From assembly GCA_022825925.1 (NCBI GenBank), contig JAJDVW010000115.1, forward strand, positions 1-34,083: DNA of 34,083 nt, read 5' to 3'. Under the pieces are notes generated by a model. It had not been told where the DNA came from, searched no databases, and saw only the letters and a program-made list of their open reading frames with translations. The DNA is from Pseudomonadales bacterium (lineage in GTDB: Bacteria > Pseudomonadota > Gammaproteobacteria > Pseudomonadales > Azotimanducaceae). Made by a program: the position numbers and the translations under genes. Below, one piece after another: positions 1 through 10,334 of the stretch (positions within the stretch are counted from its first letter, which is position 1; every line of letters starts with the position of its first letter).

Positions 1-190
1 GCGTTCCGGGCGTCCTGCGACGGTCGCCCGCCCGGCGCGGAGTTCCGGCCGCCGAGAACATCTCCGCAGCCCGCGCCCCGCAGGGCCGACGCAGTCGCCG
101 TGACCGATTCCGAATGCCCCCAAGTCCGACAGTCTGCTAGCGGTCCTGAACTATCGTCTTTTCCGACGTTCCACGTCGGGACGGCATGTC

Positions 191-265
191 GGCGGAATCG
201 CCCTGATCGCCGACTACGGCAAGAGGGGCACGGGCGATAGTCTTGGCCGACGGTCAACCGAGTGA
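191..265 (+). pseudogene. Possible remnant of a MidA-family SAM methyltransferase
   Basis: The + frame ending in TGA at 263-265 reads GGIALIADYGKRGTGDSLGR followed by RRSTE-like residues and a stop. The spacing of the GG, ALI, DYG and GD(S/T)L elements resembles the conserved block of MidA/NDUFAF7-type class I methyltransferases (COG1565), where a segment like ALLIDYG is followed after a few residues by GDTL. Only about 20 residues match; the surrounding frame has no start codon or other conserved block. If real, it is the debris of a chromosomal gene cut by acquisition of the island. The match is short and from memory, so chance is a serious alternative. Confidence 0.25.
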
Positions 266-385
266 AGCAGTAGCTTGAGGTCGCCCCCCCGGGCTTGGTC
301 ACGGAGGATCTGACGTTCGAGCCGGAGAAGCGGGCTTTGGGTGGTTGAAGGCCGATGGGAAATCGGGATGTCCGTGACGCCAACG

Positions 386-414
386 CTGACCATCGCGACG
401 CCATGACGTATGCT
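386..414 (+). promoter_or_regulatory. Candidate sigma-70-like promoter upstream of hsdM
   Basis: CTGACC at 386-391 and TATGCT at 409-414 are separated by 17 bases, a standard spacing for -35 and -10 elements. Transcription would start near 421 and leave a leader of about 90 bases before the hsdM ATG at 513. Each hexamer deviates from consensus and the surroundings are GC-rich, so this is only a plausible candidate. Confidence 0.25.
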
Positions 415-512
415 GTACGAATGACCATGAACGGACTTCGCGCCAAACGGGCTGTGGCAACTGGACGTCCGCTTGGGGTGAGGTCAGCGATGGCCATCGA
501 AGGAGGGCGACG

Positions 513-2078
513 ATGAGGCAGAGAAGCCCGGCAATGGACGGCGTGAGGCAGGCGAACAACAACGGCGCGCATCTCGGGTTCGAAGCCAATCTGTGGGCAG
601 CGGCTGACAAGCTGCGCGGCAATATGGAACCGTCTGACTACAAGCATGTTGCACTCGGTCTGATATTCCTAAAGTACATATCGGACGCATTTGAAGCGAA
701 GCGAGCTGATCTGCTAGAGGAGGAACTTGCTGACGCTGAAGACCCAGAGGAGTATCTTGCCGAGAACGTATTCTGGGTGCCGAAGGCGGCGAGGTGGACG
801 CATCTGCAAGCTAGGGCCAGGCACCCAGGGATCGGTAAGGACGTAGACGACGCTATGCTTGCGATCGAGGCCAGTAATGCCTCGCTCAAAGGCGTCCTGC
901 CGAAGGAGTACGCCCGACCGGCTCTCAACAAAGTCATGCTTGGGGAACTGATAGATCTCGTAAGCCGTATCGGCATGACCGAAGCAGCCGACCGGTCGAG
1001 AGACATCTTGGGGCGAGTGTACGAGTACTTCCTTGGCGGCTTCGCTGGCGCGGAGGGGAAGCGTGGCGGCGAGTTCTACACGCCCCGCTCCGTTGTGCGG
1101 TTGCTGGTAGAGATGCTCGAGCCCTACGAGGGCCGAGTTTACGACCCTTGCTGCGGTTCGGGCGGGATGTTCGTCCAGTCGGAGAGGTTCGTCGAGGAGC
1201 ATGGTGGGCGCATCGGCGACATCGCGATTTACGGTCAGGAGAGCAACTACACGACTTGGCGTCTTGCCAAGATGAACCTCGCTGTCCGGGGGATCGATGC
1301 GGACATCCGTTGGAACAACGAAGGAACCTTTCACAAGGACGAGTTACCAGACCTCAAGGCAGACTTTATCCTCGCAAATCCCCCATTCAACGTGTCAGAT
1401 TGGGGCGGGAGGCGGCTTAGAGATGACTCCCGGTGGACGTTCGGCATCCCGCCGGCCGGCAATGCGAATTTCGCTTGGCTCCAACACATCCACCATCATT
1501 TGGCGCCGCGCGGTGCAGCAGGAGTCGTGCTCGCCAATGGTTCGTTGACATCGAATCAATCTAGCGAGGGGGTTATTCGTCGCGAGCTAGTCGACAACGA
1601 CGCGATAGCGTGCATCGTCTCTTTGCCAAACCAGCTTTTCTACTCGACGCAGATCCCCGCAAGCCTTTGGTTCCTCGTCCGTCGTAAGACGTTTAATGCA
1701 GGGATTTCCCGCGGAGGACAGGTGCTGATGATCGATGCTCGGAGCATGGGGACCTTAGTTGATCGTACGCGCCGGGAACTGACCGACAGCGACGCCGAGA
1801 AGATCTCAGCGTGCTACAAGGCCTGGAAGGGCACCGCGGGCACCCACACGTATAAGGATGTCCCCGGGTTTTGTAGGTCCGTGACGATAGCGGAGATCGG
1901 TAGACACAAAGGAGCCTTGGTTCCGGGGCGTTTCGTTGGATTCGATCACGCGGCCGTCTCCGGCGGTCGATTCGATCACCTACAGGGCGAGTTCTCCGAG
2001 ATCCGTAGCGCTCTCTCCTCGCTCTCCTCGGAGTTACAGGATTCAATTGACCGCGTGGAGCGCGCGTTCAATGGCTAG
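513..2078 (+). CDS. hsdM: Type I restriction-modification DNA methyltransferase subunit HsdM
   Basis: This is the N6-adenine methyltransferase subunit of a type I R-M system; it methylates host DNA with the specificity subunit and forms part of the restriction complex with HsdR. The 521-residue product has an N-terminal helical HsdM_N region (about 20-150), then the Rossmann-like catalytic domain with SAM-binding motif [11 protein letters not shown] (211-220) and catalytic motif IV NPPF (289-292). The pre-motif [11 protein letters not shown] (185-195) is also typical. ATG at 513 is chosen because AGGAGG (501-506) precedes it by six bases; an in-frame ATG at 534 is the alternative. Its 3' end overlaps hsdS by eight bases (2071-2078), implying translational coupling. 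Length and motifs are complete, so it should be active. Confidence 0.97.
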   Translation: MRQRSPAMDGVRQANNNGAHLGFEANLWAAADKLRGNMEPSDYKHVALGLIFLKYISDAFEAKRADLLEEELADAEDPEEYLAENVFWVPKAARWTHLQARARHPGIGKDVDDAMLAIEASNASLKGVLPKEYARPALNKVMLGELIDLVSRIGMTEAADRSRDILGRVYEYFLGGFAGAEGKRGGEFYTPRSVVRLLVEMLEPYEGRVYDPCCGSGGMFVQSERFVEEHGGRIGDIAIYGQESNYTTWRLAKMNLAVRGIDADIRWNNEGTFHKDELPDLKADFILANPPFNVSDWGGRRLRDDSRWTFGIPPAGNANFAWLQHIHHHLAPRGAAGVVLANGSLTSNQSSEGVIRRELVDNDAIACIVSLPNQLFYSTQIPASLWFLVRRKTFNAGISRGGQVLMIDARSMGTLVDRTRRELTDSDAEKISACYKAWKGTAGTHTYKDVPGFCRSVTIAEIGRHKGALVPGRFVGFDHAAVSGGRFDHLQGEFSEIRSALSSLSSELQDSIDRVERAFNG

Positions 2079-2763
2079 CCCGTTCTTGTTGCACCCCGAT
2101 GGCTGGCCGGTGACCACTCTTGAGCCGAATGGGGCAAACGGGTTCGTACTCAGAGTCGAGAGCGGCGGTACACCTAGAACCTCCGTAGAAGAGTTCTGGG
2201 ATGGTGACGTCCCATGGCTGACGCCGAAGGAGGTCACGCGGGGTAACGGCGGCTTGTACGTGTCATCGACCGAGCGGTCAATATCCGAGGCAGGGCTTTC
2301 CGCCAGCGCCGCAAAGATGATGCCGGCCGGAACGGTCATGCTGACGAAACGCGCACCCGTGGGCGCGGTCGCCATTGCCGCGGTGCCAATGTGTACGAAC
2401 CAAGGCTTTTTGAACTTCGTTTGCGGGCCCAGACTCCTGCCTGCCTATTTGGCGTACTGGTTGCTCGCGAACGGGCCATATCTCGACGCGGTGGCCAACG
2501 GCTCTACTTACCCGGAACTCTACAAGGGAGATCTGTTCGAGTTCGAGATCGCAATACCGTCGCTGGAACAGCAGAAGGAAGTGTTGAGTGTGGTTACATC
2601 GACCAAACAGCTGATGTTGCTCTTGGATGCTGGCGTGAACTCAGCTGTAGACGTGGACGAGGTGTTGAAGCTGCAGAAGATCAAGGAGAAGGTGGAACAC
2701 GTTTTCGAAGGCCTCTTGCCTCTGCTCCTGTCGGGTCAGACGGCTAGCCGTCCGTCCGCGTGA
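2071..2763 (+). CDS. hsdS: Half-length type I specificity subunit HsdS (single target-recognition domain)
   Basis: HsdS reads the target sequence for the HsdM/HsdR complex. Classic HsdS has about 400 residues with two target-recognition domains (TRDs) separated by helical spacers; this one has 230. It shows one TRD, beginning with the typical SGGTP...W.GDVPWLTP pattern (31-52), the TNQGF element (109-113), and then one conserved spacer segment starting PSLEQQKEV (163-171) and ending in a long C-terminal helix. Such half subunits are known to work as homodimers recognising a palindromic bipartite site. ATG at 2071 lies inside the end of hsdM (ATGGCTAG overlap), and the stop TGA overlaps the next GTG start. 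A longer frame open from 1936 is out-of-frame hsdM sequence and was not used. Confidence 0.9.
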   Translation: MASPFLLHPDGWPVTTLEPNGANGFVLRVESGGTPRTSVEEFWDGDVPWLTPKEVTRGNGGLYVSSTERSISEAGLSASAAKMMPAGTVMLTKRAPVGAVAIAAVPMCTNQGFLNFVCGPRLLPAYLAYWLLANGPYLDAVANGSTYPELYKGDLFEFEIAIPSLEQQKEVLSVVTSTKQLMLLLDAGVNSAVDVDEVLKLQKIKEKVEHVFEGLLPLLLSGQTASRPSA

Positions 2764-3938
2764 CCGTCAAGCTTTGCGGTTTGGACGGGTGCCGCAAGGA
2801 GCGAGGGCACACCGGAGCGCACGATCCACGACCCTCACAGGCTTGGGCGTTCTTGGAGTCCAACGACAGAAACAAGATCGACAAGGCAGGTTTCGCCACT
2901 CCGCGCGGCGGCCAGAAGGGGGCTTACCAGAACCACGTGCTCCGCAGCAACAGAGTGATTGTCCCGTTCGAGCATCTTCAATCCGCGCCATTGGGAGACT
3001 TCGAGAACGGGTACGTGGTCCGCCTGTTCCCGGACCAGTACTTCAAGAAGGCCGGGAAGATCAAGAAGAAATTCAAAGGACCCGACGCGCCGGTGACGGT
3101 TGGCGAGGACGCCTTCATCCTCTACAGGACCCATAGTCAATACGATGAGTTTCCTCCGCTAGTCGGATGGAAGTTGCGCTGGCTGGAGTTGGACGGTAAG
3201 GAGGTGTCAAAGCGTCGACCGGGAGTGGTGGATCACGGCGACTACGTTTTACGGATTGCGGCACGGGGCAACTTGGCCAGCCGCGTGGAGGGGCCTCCGC
3301 AAGGGATCTTCGCGCCGGAGTACGCCAACGCGGAGGCGAACTACCTAACCAAATGTGTTCTCGCATGGCTGACCGTGCATACTCTGGATGCACCCTACGT
3401 GGCTGCTCAGGCGAAACTGCTGGAGGCGATCCTTGAAGCGGAAGGTCTTCTCAGCACAGTGGAATGGGAACGGCTAGGGTTGATCAGGGCGGGGCACACT
3501 GCCTGCCCGCTGTGCATGGGGCTCATCCGGTACGACGAGCTTCATAACCAGGTCGAGTTCGAGGACGAAAGTGCTTTGTCGAACGCCGGCGAACAGGTTT
3601 TCGACGCGACCAGGTCGACCGTGGTGAATCTGTTCCACTTGGCTCCGCTGGTGTACTCGAGCATAGAGCACGGTCCGACAAATGTTGCTTGGGGCCACGC
3701 AACCTGCAACACGAAGCTAGGCCAGCGGAAATGCCACTCGTTGCGCGAGCTCATTGAGAGTGGCGCGAAGGTCGGCACCGTGGATGGGAGCGGTAGTATC
3801 CGGACATTTGGCTGGAGTTCGGAGAATCTGGAGATGATCCGATCGCCAATGGGTGCGGTGTGGATTCGTGTTAGCGAAGATCGTTTAACTGAGGATGAGC
3901 AAGGAGAGTTGCTCGACCTTTTGAACACTGGCCTGTGA
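2760..3938 (+). CDS. HNH-type endonuclease-like protein within the R-M operon (possibly BstXI-like)
   Basis: The 392-residue product starts at GTG 2760, sharing GTGA with the hsdS stop, so it is part of the operon and probably coupled to hsdS. An N-terminal Cys/His cluster (C6, C11, H17, H21) looks like a small zinc site. The C-terminal half carries an HNH-like arrangement: CPLC (249-252), HLAPL (293-297), N308, H313 and CN (316-317) followed by GQR. The location, between M/S genes and hsdR, and the N-terminal part (AYQNHV...RVIVPFE) recall the BstXI restriction enzyme, whose methyltransferase also uses a separate HsdS-like subunit; that link is from memory and unverified. It may be a second nuclease using the same M/S specificity, or an accessory effector. 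Nuclease-type call is reasonable; exact family is uncertain. Confidence 0.6.
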   Translation: MTVKLCGLDGCRKERGHTGAHDPRPSQAWAFLESNDRNKIDKAGFATPRGGQKGAYQNHVLRSNRVIVPFEHLQSAPLGDFENGYVVRLFPDQYFKKAGKIKKKFKGPDAPVTVGEDAFILYRTHSQYDEFPPLVGWKLRWLELDGKEVSKRRPGVVDHGDYVLRIAARGNLASRVEGPPQGIFAPEYANAEANYLTKCVLAWLTVHTLDAPYVAAQAKLLEAILEAEGLLSTVEWERLGLIRAGHTACPLCMGLIRYDELHNQVEFEDESALSNAGEQVFDATRSTVVNLFHLAPLVYSSIEHGPTNVAWGHATCNTKLGQRKCHSLRELIESGAKVGTVDGSGSIRTFGWSSENLEMIRSPMGAVWIRVSEDRLTEDEQGELLDLLNTGL

Positions 3939-3954
3939 CGGTGCGGTTAAACGC

Positions 3955-6900
3955 ATGATCGTGGAAGCAGACGTTGAGATCGCCGCGCTACAGTGGCTCG
4001 AAGACTTAGGTTATGGGGTGCTATCGGGGGCCGCGGTGTCGCCTGACGGCGCGTCTCCCGAGCGTGCCAGTTACGGTGAGACGCTACTGCTGGGAAGGCT
4101 CCATGATGCAATCCGGCGCCTTAACGTCAAGCTGCCAAGCGAAGCCCTGGAGGAAGCGTTACGCAAGATCCGCCAGGTCGAAACACCGTCCCTCGTGGAG
4201 GAGAACCGCCGGCTGCATCGCTACCTGATCGAGGGAGTACCGGTCGAGGTCGTCTGTGAGGACGGCAGCATCAGTGGGGACATCGCCCGGGTGGTCGACT
4301 TCGTGCATACAGATGCCAACGATTGGCTCGTGGTCAGCCAGTTCACAGTGATCGAGGGACAGAACAACCGGCGTGCGGACGTGGTTGTGTTCATCAACGG
4401 CATGCCGCTGGCGGTCATCGAACTCAAGAGTCCTGGTGACGAGAACGCGACACTTCATGGCGCCTTCAATCAGCTCCAAACATACAAGGAGGAAATCCCC
4501 TCGCTGTTCCGTACGAACGCCGCACTCGTGATCTCCGACGGGATCGAAGCCCGCCTGGGCTCGCTGAACGCTAGGCTAGAACGGTTTATGCCTTGGCGCA
4601 CGGTGGATGGTACTGTCGTCGAACCGGCGGGCACTCCAGAACTGGGCACTTTGATCGCGGGCGTTTTCGAAAGGTCTCGGTTCCTTAGCCTGCTCCGTGG
4701 CTTCACGGTGTTCAGCGACACGGGTTCGGGACTCGTAAAGATCGTAGCCGGATATCACCAGTTCCACGCCGTGCACCACGCAGTCGCTCGCACAATCGCC
4801 GCCTCAAGTCCAGAGGGGAACCGCCGAATCGGCGTTATCTGGCATACGCAAGGATCGGGGAAAAGCTTGCTGATGGCCTTCTATGTAGGGCAGATCATCA
4901 GTCACCCGTCGATGGAGAACCCCACCGTCGTTGCCATAAGCGACCGAAACGACCTAGACGACCAGCTCTTTGGCACATTCGGGATGTGTCGTGACCTTCT
5001 CCGTCAAATGCCACAACAGGCCGAAGACCGGGAACACTTGCGACGGCTGCTCGCTCGACCCTCTGGCGGCGTCATCTTTGCCACGATTCAGAAGTTCACG
5101 CCGGATCGCAACGAGACGGACTACCCAGTATTGACCAATCGTCGGAACGTCGTAGTGATTGCAGACGAAGCCCACCGGACCCAGTACGGCTTCCGGGCAA
5201 GGGTGGAGCGCGACACCGGGGAGATTTCCTACGGCTTCGCTAAGTACCTTCGTGACGCCTTGCCGAACGCGTCGTTCATCGGCTTCACTGGGACGCCGAT
5301 CGAGAAGGAGGATGCGAATACGCCCGCAGTGTTCGGCGAGTACATTGACGTTTATGACATCAACCGTGGTGTGGAGGACGGGATAACCGTTCCGATCTAC
5401 TACGAGAGCCGCCTCGCTCGGATCGACCTCGATGAGGACGAGCGGGACAGGCTAGACGACGAGGTCGCTGAACTCACCGAGGACGAAGCGGAAGACGAGC
5501 AGGAACGGCTAAAGCGCAGGTGGGCAAACGTCGAGGCCGTCGTAGGAGCGGAGAAGCGTCTCGCCGTCGTAGCGAAGGATCTTGTGTCGCACTTCGAGAG
5601 GCGAGTCGTCGGCATGGATGGGAAGGCCATGATCGTCTGTATGAGCCGCCGCATTTGCGTCGCGCTTTATGAGCAGATGGTGGCACTACGTCCGGACTGG
5701 CACAACGACGACGACGGGAGTGGCGTCCTCAAAGTCGTCATGACGGGTAGTGCGTCGGACCCGACTGCATGGCAGCCGCATATCGGCGGCAAAGCACGAC
5801 GGGAATTGCTTGCAAAAAGGGCGAAGGATCCCGACGATCCGCTCAAACTGGTGATCGTTCGGGACATGTGGCTGACCGGCTTTGATGCGCCGAGTATGCA
5901 CACGATGTACGTGGACAAACCGATGCGGGGACACGGACTAATGCAGGCCATAGCCCGGGTGAATCGAGTGTTCCAAGCCAAACCGGCCGGGCTCGTGGTG
6001 GACTACATCGGGGTCGCGCAGAATCTGAAATCAGCTCTTGGTCAGTATTCTCGCGGGGATCGAAGGCTGGCTGGCATCGACGCAGGCGAGGCGGTAGCCG
6101 TCATGCTGGAGAAGTACGAGATCGTGGACGACATGTTCCACGGTTTCGACTACCGAGCCGGGATCACCGGTGCGCCGCAAGAACGGCTGGTGGTGCTTGC
6201 CGGAGCTATCGAGTGGATCCTCGACCTGCAGCAACGTGATGCGCTTAGGGAAGCGACCGACGAAGCCAAGAAGCTCGCACATCGACGGTTCCACAATGCC
6301 GTCCTAGCGCTATCCAAGGCGTTCGCGCTGGCGGCGGCAAGCGACGAGGCACGCGCCATCCGCGACGAGGTGGGGTTCTTTCAGACAATCCGGGCTGCTC
6401 TCGTCAAGAGCACGCCTGGATCAGGGAAGTCATCGGCCGAGCGGGATCTGGCCGTCCAGCAGATCGTCAGCAGAGCCGTCGTTTCCACAGAGATCGTCGA
6501 CATTCTCGAGGCCGCCGGACTGGAGACGCCTGACATTTCAGTCCTTTCGGACGAGTTTCTCGCTGAGATTCAGGGGATTGAGAAGAAGAACCTCGCCCTG
6601 GAGGCGCTGCGCAAGCTGATAAATGGGGAGATCCGGTCACAAGAGCAGGTCAACGTGGTGCAGATGCGAGCATTCTCCGAACGGCTGGAGGGAGCGATCA
6701 ACCGGTACCATACCAACGCGATTACGACGGCTGAGGTTATCCAGGAGCTAATCGCGCTTGCGAAGGACATCCGTGCGGCCCGCGACCGTGGGGAGGAGGA
6801 AGGGCTCAGCCACGAGGAGATCGCCTTCTATGACGCGTTGGCCCAGAACGAAAGCGCGGTCGAAGTCATGGGCAACGAGCACCTTCGCGTCATCTCACAG

Positions 6901-7089
6901 GAGCTGTTGTACGGCTTGAAAAGTAACGCGTCCGTCGATTGGCAACATCGGGAGTCGGCAAGAGCGCGAATGCGGGTACTGGTCAAGCGCGTTCTCCGCA
7001 AGCATGGATATCCACCCGACCTTCAGGACGCTGCCGTGCAGACTGTCCTCCAACAAGCCGAAGCACTCGCGGCAAAGTGGGCGGCATGA
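3955..7089 (+). CDS. hsdR: Type I restriction endonuclease subunit HsdR
   Basis: HsdR translocates DNA using ATP and cleaves unmodified DNA at a distance from the recognition site. The 1,044-residue length is standard. The N-terminal nuclease domain has D142 and the E156-L-K158 pair (PD-(D/E)xK), followed by an FNQLQTYK motif (171-178) of the RecB-like type. The SF2 motor follows, with Walker A TQGSGKS (298-304), DEAH (404-407), TGTP (445-448) and motif VI ARVNR (667-671). A helical C-terminal region (about 760-1044) would dock on HsdM. The ATG at 3955 lies 16 bases after the upstream stop without a strong Shine-Dalgarno sequence, which suggests coupling to the HNH gene. All catalytic motifs are intact. 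Confidence 0.97.
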   Translation: MIVEADVEIAALQWLEDLGYGVLSGAAVSPDGASPERASYGETLLLGRLHDAIRRLNVKLPSEALEEALRKIRQVETPSLVEENRRLHRYLIEGVPVEVVCEDGSISGDIARVVDFVHTDANDWLVVSQFTVIEGQNNRRADVVVFINGMPLAVIELKSPGDENATLHGAFNQLQTYKEEIPSLFRTNAALVISDGIEARLGSLNARLERFMPWRTVDGTVVEPAGTPELGTLIAGVFERSRFLSLLRGFTVFSDTGSGLVKIVAGYHQFHAVHHAVARTIAASSPEGNRRIGVIWHTQGSGKSLLMAFYVGQIISHPSMENPTVVAISDRNDLDDQLFGTFGMCRDLLRQMPQQAEDREHLRRLLARPSGGVIFATIQKFTPDRNETDYPVLTNRRNVVVIADEAHRTQYGFRARVERDTGEISYGFAKYLRDALPNASFIGFTGTPIEKEDANTPAVFGEYIDVYDINRGVEDGITVPIYYESRLARIDLDEDERDRLDDEVAELTEDEAEDEQERLKRRWANVEAVVGAEKRLAVVAKDLVSHFERRVVGMDGKAMIVCMSRRICVALYEQMVALRPDWHNDDDGSGVLKVVMTGSASDPTAWQPHIGGKARRELLAKRAKDPDDPLKLVIVRDMWLTGFDAPSMHTMYVDKPMRGHGLMQAIARVNRVFQAKPAGLVVDYIGVAQNLKSALGQYSRGDRRLAGIDAGEAVAVMLEKYEIVDDMFHGFDYRAGITGAPQERLVVLAGAIEWILDLQQRDALREATDEAKKLAHRRFHNAVLALSKAFALAAASDEARAIRDEVGFFQTIRAALVKSTPGSGKSSAERDLAVQQIVSRAVVSTEIVDILEAAGLETPDISVLSDEFLAEIQGIEKKNLALEALRKLINGEIRSQEQVNVVQMRAFSERLEGAINRYHTNAITTAEVIQELIALAKDIRAARDRGEEEGLSHEEIAFYDALAQNESAVEVMGNEHLRVISQELLYGLKSNASVDWQHRESARARMRVLVKRVLRKHGYPPDLQDAAVQTVLQQAEALAAKWAA

Positions 7090-7331
7090 CGCTCATGGGT
7101 GGATGCCGGATTGGCCAGCTAGACCCCAGTGTAAGCACCGAAGATTGGGGCGAGTGTCGGCTGCCTTGTTACAAAAGCTTGCACGAGTGATTCGCATGCT
7201 TGCGATTGAGGGGTACAGGCTGTTCGTCCTTCGTCGACGGGAGTGCGTCTTTGGTGGGAGGACGATCTCAGGCGATTCGTGAAGAATGCGTTTGAGAACG
7301 CGGTGAGGGAGTGCGGTTAGGATTTGCGCTA

Positions 7332-10300
7332 TCAGTCCGAGTAACGCGCTAAGCGCGAGTCTCCTGCGACGACCAGAGCATCGACGATTTGCTGCCAAGT
7401 GGACCAGAGCTCGGTATCGACGGCGACTGAGCGCGTTTCGGTGAGCCAAGTTGCGAGTGTGTACGCTCCGCGGGCGATGGGGGCAGGATCGGGCAGCACG
7501 AGGGTCGCTAACCACGGTAGTCCGACCCGAACTTGGTCGCTCAACTCCATCCTGCGGATGAAGGCAACTAGCCTGTCGACACACATGGCGCTGCCGATGG
7601 CGGATTGCAGCCAAACCTCCACCTCGGGGCGTAACTCGAGCGGGTTCCACCAATGGATTGGCTTGCCATGCAGCTCGCGATATAAGTACGGCAACTCACC
7701 AACCGGGTTCGGGATGAGGTCGGCGACGCCCCTGTCGCCGAGGTACGAGAAGTGCGAATTGCGAACTGGTTTGTAGCCGGACGCTCGCAAGTCAAGCACG
7801 TGGTGAACGACCTTCGGCCAGATCCGCCGGGCGGTAGCCGCCCTGTCCGGCGTTTCCTCGGCTGCGGCAGACAGCGAGGTGAGGGTCTTGCCCTGCAGAT
7901 TGGAGTCTTCCGCGTATGCGTTGATGTGCTCGAAGAGCGCGTCCTCCTGGTGATCTTCTGCGAGGGTTAGGAGTGCGCGTGCGGTCACGAGCGTGTGGGA
8001 CTCGCGGTCGTCGGGGTCGCCATGCTCGTATTCGAGCAGTGCACGTCGCTGCGCGGCCAGGAGGACGCGCAGCAACTCGCGCGCCTGGGTGGAGACGCAG
8101 ATGGAGGCCATGGCTGCCGGTGCCAAAGCCCGAATCGCGCCGTCTAGGCGGGATAGGATGATCGAGTCTGCCGAAGCATCGGCAATTGCATCGCTGAATG
8201 GCTCGTTCAACGTGAGGACGCCACGATGCCCGGTTTCCGGGTCCCACGGCGCGCGTAGGCAGTCGCGAATAGTCTCTGTGGCGGTTCGCCAACCGACCTC
8301 GTGATGACAAGGACCATGTTGGGCGCAAGGTTCGGCCCACAGGTGATCCAATCCTCGTGCCAGGAAGAGGCGGACTTCGTACGACGAGGCTCGCGCAAGG
8401 TTGATTGCTGCACGAGCGACCCGTTCGCTAGTGGACTGTTGACCGTCCTCGTCGCACAGGGCGCGGAGTGGTGCAGCGGTTGTTAAGAGCGCCAAGGGCA
8501 CCGCCCGGGCGGCGCTACGGTCGGCTCCGTATTCGTAGAACGTGCCGTCGTATTCTTCCTGCCTAGGGGAGGCATCGCCGATGTGGAGGATGATCTCCAG
8601 TGCGACACGGATCGTGTCGTCCGGCAGGTCGATGCCATCGAGCAAGTGAGCTTCAAGTGCTGCCGAGGCGACCAAGGCGGCCACGTCCCAGGGGTTGTGC
8701 GGAGCGAAGGGCGGCGGGTTCTCAAGCAGACCCAGGGCGGTCGCAATGTCGGCTATCAGCTCATCGCGGTCGACCGGTTCAGGCGTTTCCTTCGTCGGCT
8801 CGATGTGATAGCGAACGAATAGCCCTATCGCGGCTTGAGCACGTTCCAGATCCTCGCTTTTGTCCTGCAGAGCCTCCGCGACGTCAGGCGGAGGTGTCGC
8901 CTCGATGGCAATACCGTCCTGCGTCCTTTGGGCTTTCAAGCTGTTTCGGTCCAAGCTGCTGGCCCAAGCACGCGCTTGAAGGACCAGTTCATCGTCCGCA
9001 GTTTCTGTCGGAGGGCCGACATCTGTATCGCGGGCGAGTCGGTCCGCTTCGACGCGTTGGCGTGCGTTGTCAATGAGAGTTTCGCCGAGGGCGCGCAAAT
9101 CTGACACACGGTCGGCATCGGCGCGCAAAACCATGAGCATCGCGACGCTGTTGAGAGTCCAAGTTCGACGCTCGGGCGACACAACATGGTTGGAATTGGC
9201 GGTGAGGAGACTGGCCTCCTCTGTCGCCCGCGCAGACTCCTGGAGCCAGATGGTTGGTTCCACGATGAAGGGGTCCAGAAGGCGGTCTGCAACCTCCAGA
9301 TGGCGCACCAGCAAACTGACGGTGAGACCGACCATGGCGAGGTTCTCGCAGCCGTCCAACAGGATCGAGACCAGAGTCGCGGTCGGTACGTCGGCTTGGA
9401 TCAGCCGATCGCACTCAGCCTCGAGCGCTTGTAGCGCACTGACGCATGGGTATGGTCCGACGGCGTTACCACGATACCAACGCCAAGCATGCTCATCACC
9501 AACATAGGACCTCGCTTCGCCAGTTATAGATAGTTCGTGCTCGTATCGGCGTTCCTTGTCGGACCGCAATGGACTTTCCTTGTCGAGTTGAGTCAAAGAT
9601 CGAACTCGAATGCGGGCCGCGTGATTCAACAGCCGGTTTAGGACTGCCACCCCATTTCGGAAGTCGGCGCGGAACAACGCAAGGAACGGCCCCCGGTGCC
9701 GCCCCGAGAGAGGAACGGCGAGGCCCTTTGGAAGATGGTTGCGAATGCCGTCTTCCATGGTACGAAACCAACTCGGTTCATCGTCCAGGTAGTAGGCTTC
9801 CGTGAGCTCGGCGAGAAGCCCTTCACGGGCGCCCGCGAGAGCCTCGCCGGTAAGGAACTCGTCGACGGCAGGAGCCAGGAACGCAGGGGCATCATTGGCA
9901 ACGCGGCGTAGGATTGCCTCGCCTTCTTCGCCTAGATCTGGGCCGAGTAACGCCAACAGCTCGAGGATCAGCCGATTCGTAATCTCGCTTGGAACCTCGG
10001 GGCGCCGGCGTCGACCGCGAAGCTCGCCGAGCGCAGAAAGCAACCTACTCTGGCGATTGAGCCGTTCGACGAACTCTCGTCGCTCCTGTGTGATTTCCGT
10101 CTCGGGCGCGTTGGGTTCCGTGGCGGCCGCTTCACGTGCCGCCGCAAAGCTAAGGTCCGCTGCGTGGCAAGCCTGGACGAGACGCCGTCGGAGTAGGATT
10201 CGTAAGGGGTGGCCCTCGTCAGTGCCGGCAATCACATGCGCACGCAACCAAGCGCGCAAGAGGGTCTCGGCGTAATCGCCAGAACGCCACGGCGTCGGCC

Positions 10301-10334
10301 CGTCGAGTAAGGGGCCAACGAGGGGTTCCACCAC
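7332..10334 (-). CDS. C-terminal part of split STAND NTPase: large helical sensor region
   Basis: A frame of 1,000 codons opens at GTG 10334 and ends at 7332. I recognise no catalytic motif in it; it is mostly alpha-helical, rich in Leu, Ala, Arg and acidic residues, as expected for the TPR- or HEAT-like C-terminal sensor arm of Avs-type STAND proteins. It overlaps the preceding frame by 103 bases. The upstream frame degenerates into arginine- and serine-rich sequence exactly where this one becomes protein-like, so the two are most simply one gene of about 1,725 codons disrupted by a -1 shift between about 10322 and 10333. If the shift is genuine and not programmed, the sensor half is lost. 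The gene converges on hsdR with 242 bases between. Confidence 0.7.
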   Translation of the reverse strand: MVEPLVGPLLDGPTPWRSGDYAETLLRAWLRAHVIAGTDEGHPLRILLRRRLVQACHAADLSFAAAREAAATEPNAPETEITQERREFVERLNRQSRLLSALGELRGRRRRPEVPSEITNRLILELLALLGPDLGEEGEAILRRVANDAPAFLAPAVDEFLTGEALAGAREGLLAELTEAYYLDDEPSWFRTMEDGIRNHLPKGLAVPLSGRHRGPFLALFRADFRNGVAVLNRLLNHAARIRVRSLTQLDKESPLRSDKERRYEHELSITGEARSYVGDEHAWRWYRGNAVGPYPCVSALQALEAECDRLIQADVPTATLVSILLDGCENLAMVGLTVSLLVRHLEVADRLLDPFIVEPTIWLQESARATEEASLLTANSNHVVSPERRTWTLNSVAMLMVLRADADRVSDLRALGETLIDNARQRVEADRLARDTDVGPPTETADDELVLQARAWASSLDRNSLKAQRTQDGIAIEATPPPDVAEALQDKSEDLERAQAAIGLFVRYHIEPTKETPEPVDRDELIADIATALGLLENPPPFAPHNPWDVAALVASAALEAHLLDGIDLPDDTIRVALEIILHIGDASPRQEEYDGTFYEYGADRSAARAVPLALLTTAAPLRALCDEDGQQSTSERVARAAINLARASSYEVRLFLARGLDHLWAEPCAQHGPCHHEVGWRTATETIRDCLRAPWDPETGHRGVLTLNEPFSDAIADASADSIILSRLDGAIRALAPAAMASICVSTQARELLRVLLAAQRRALLEYEHGDPDDRESHTLVTARALLTLAEDHQEDALFEHINAYAEDSNLQGKTLTSLSAAAEETPDRAATARRIWPKVVHHVLDLRASGYKPVRNSHFSYLGDRGVADLIPNPVGELPYLYRELHGKPIHWWNPLELRPEVEVWLQSAIGSAMCVDRLVAFIRRMELSDQVRVGLPWLATLVLPDPAPIARGAYTLATWLTETRSVAVDTELWSTWQQIVDALVVAGDSRLARYSD

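Larger units (their letters stand above)
1..512. other. Left-edge noncoding stretch upstream of hsdM
   Basis: No intact gene is visible here. A short + strand reading frame ending at TGA 263-265 contains a segment reminiscent of MidA-family methyltransferases and is listed separately. A possible sigma-70-like promoter for hsdM lies near 386-414. The remainder shows no tRNA, terminator or repeat that I could support. Frames on the minus strand here translate into arginine- and serine-rich low-complexity peptides typical of non-coding GC-rich DNA. Confidence 0.5.
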
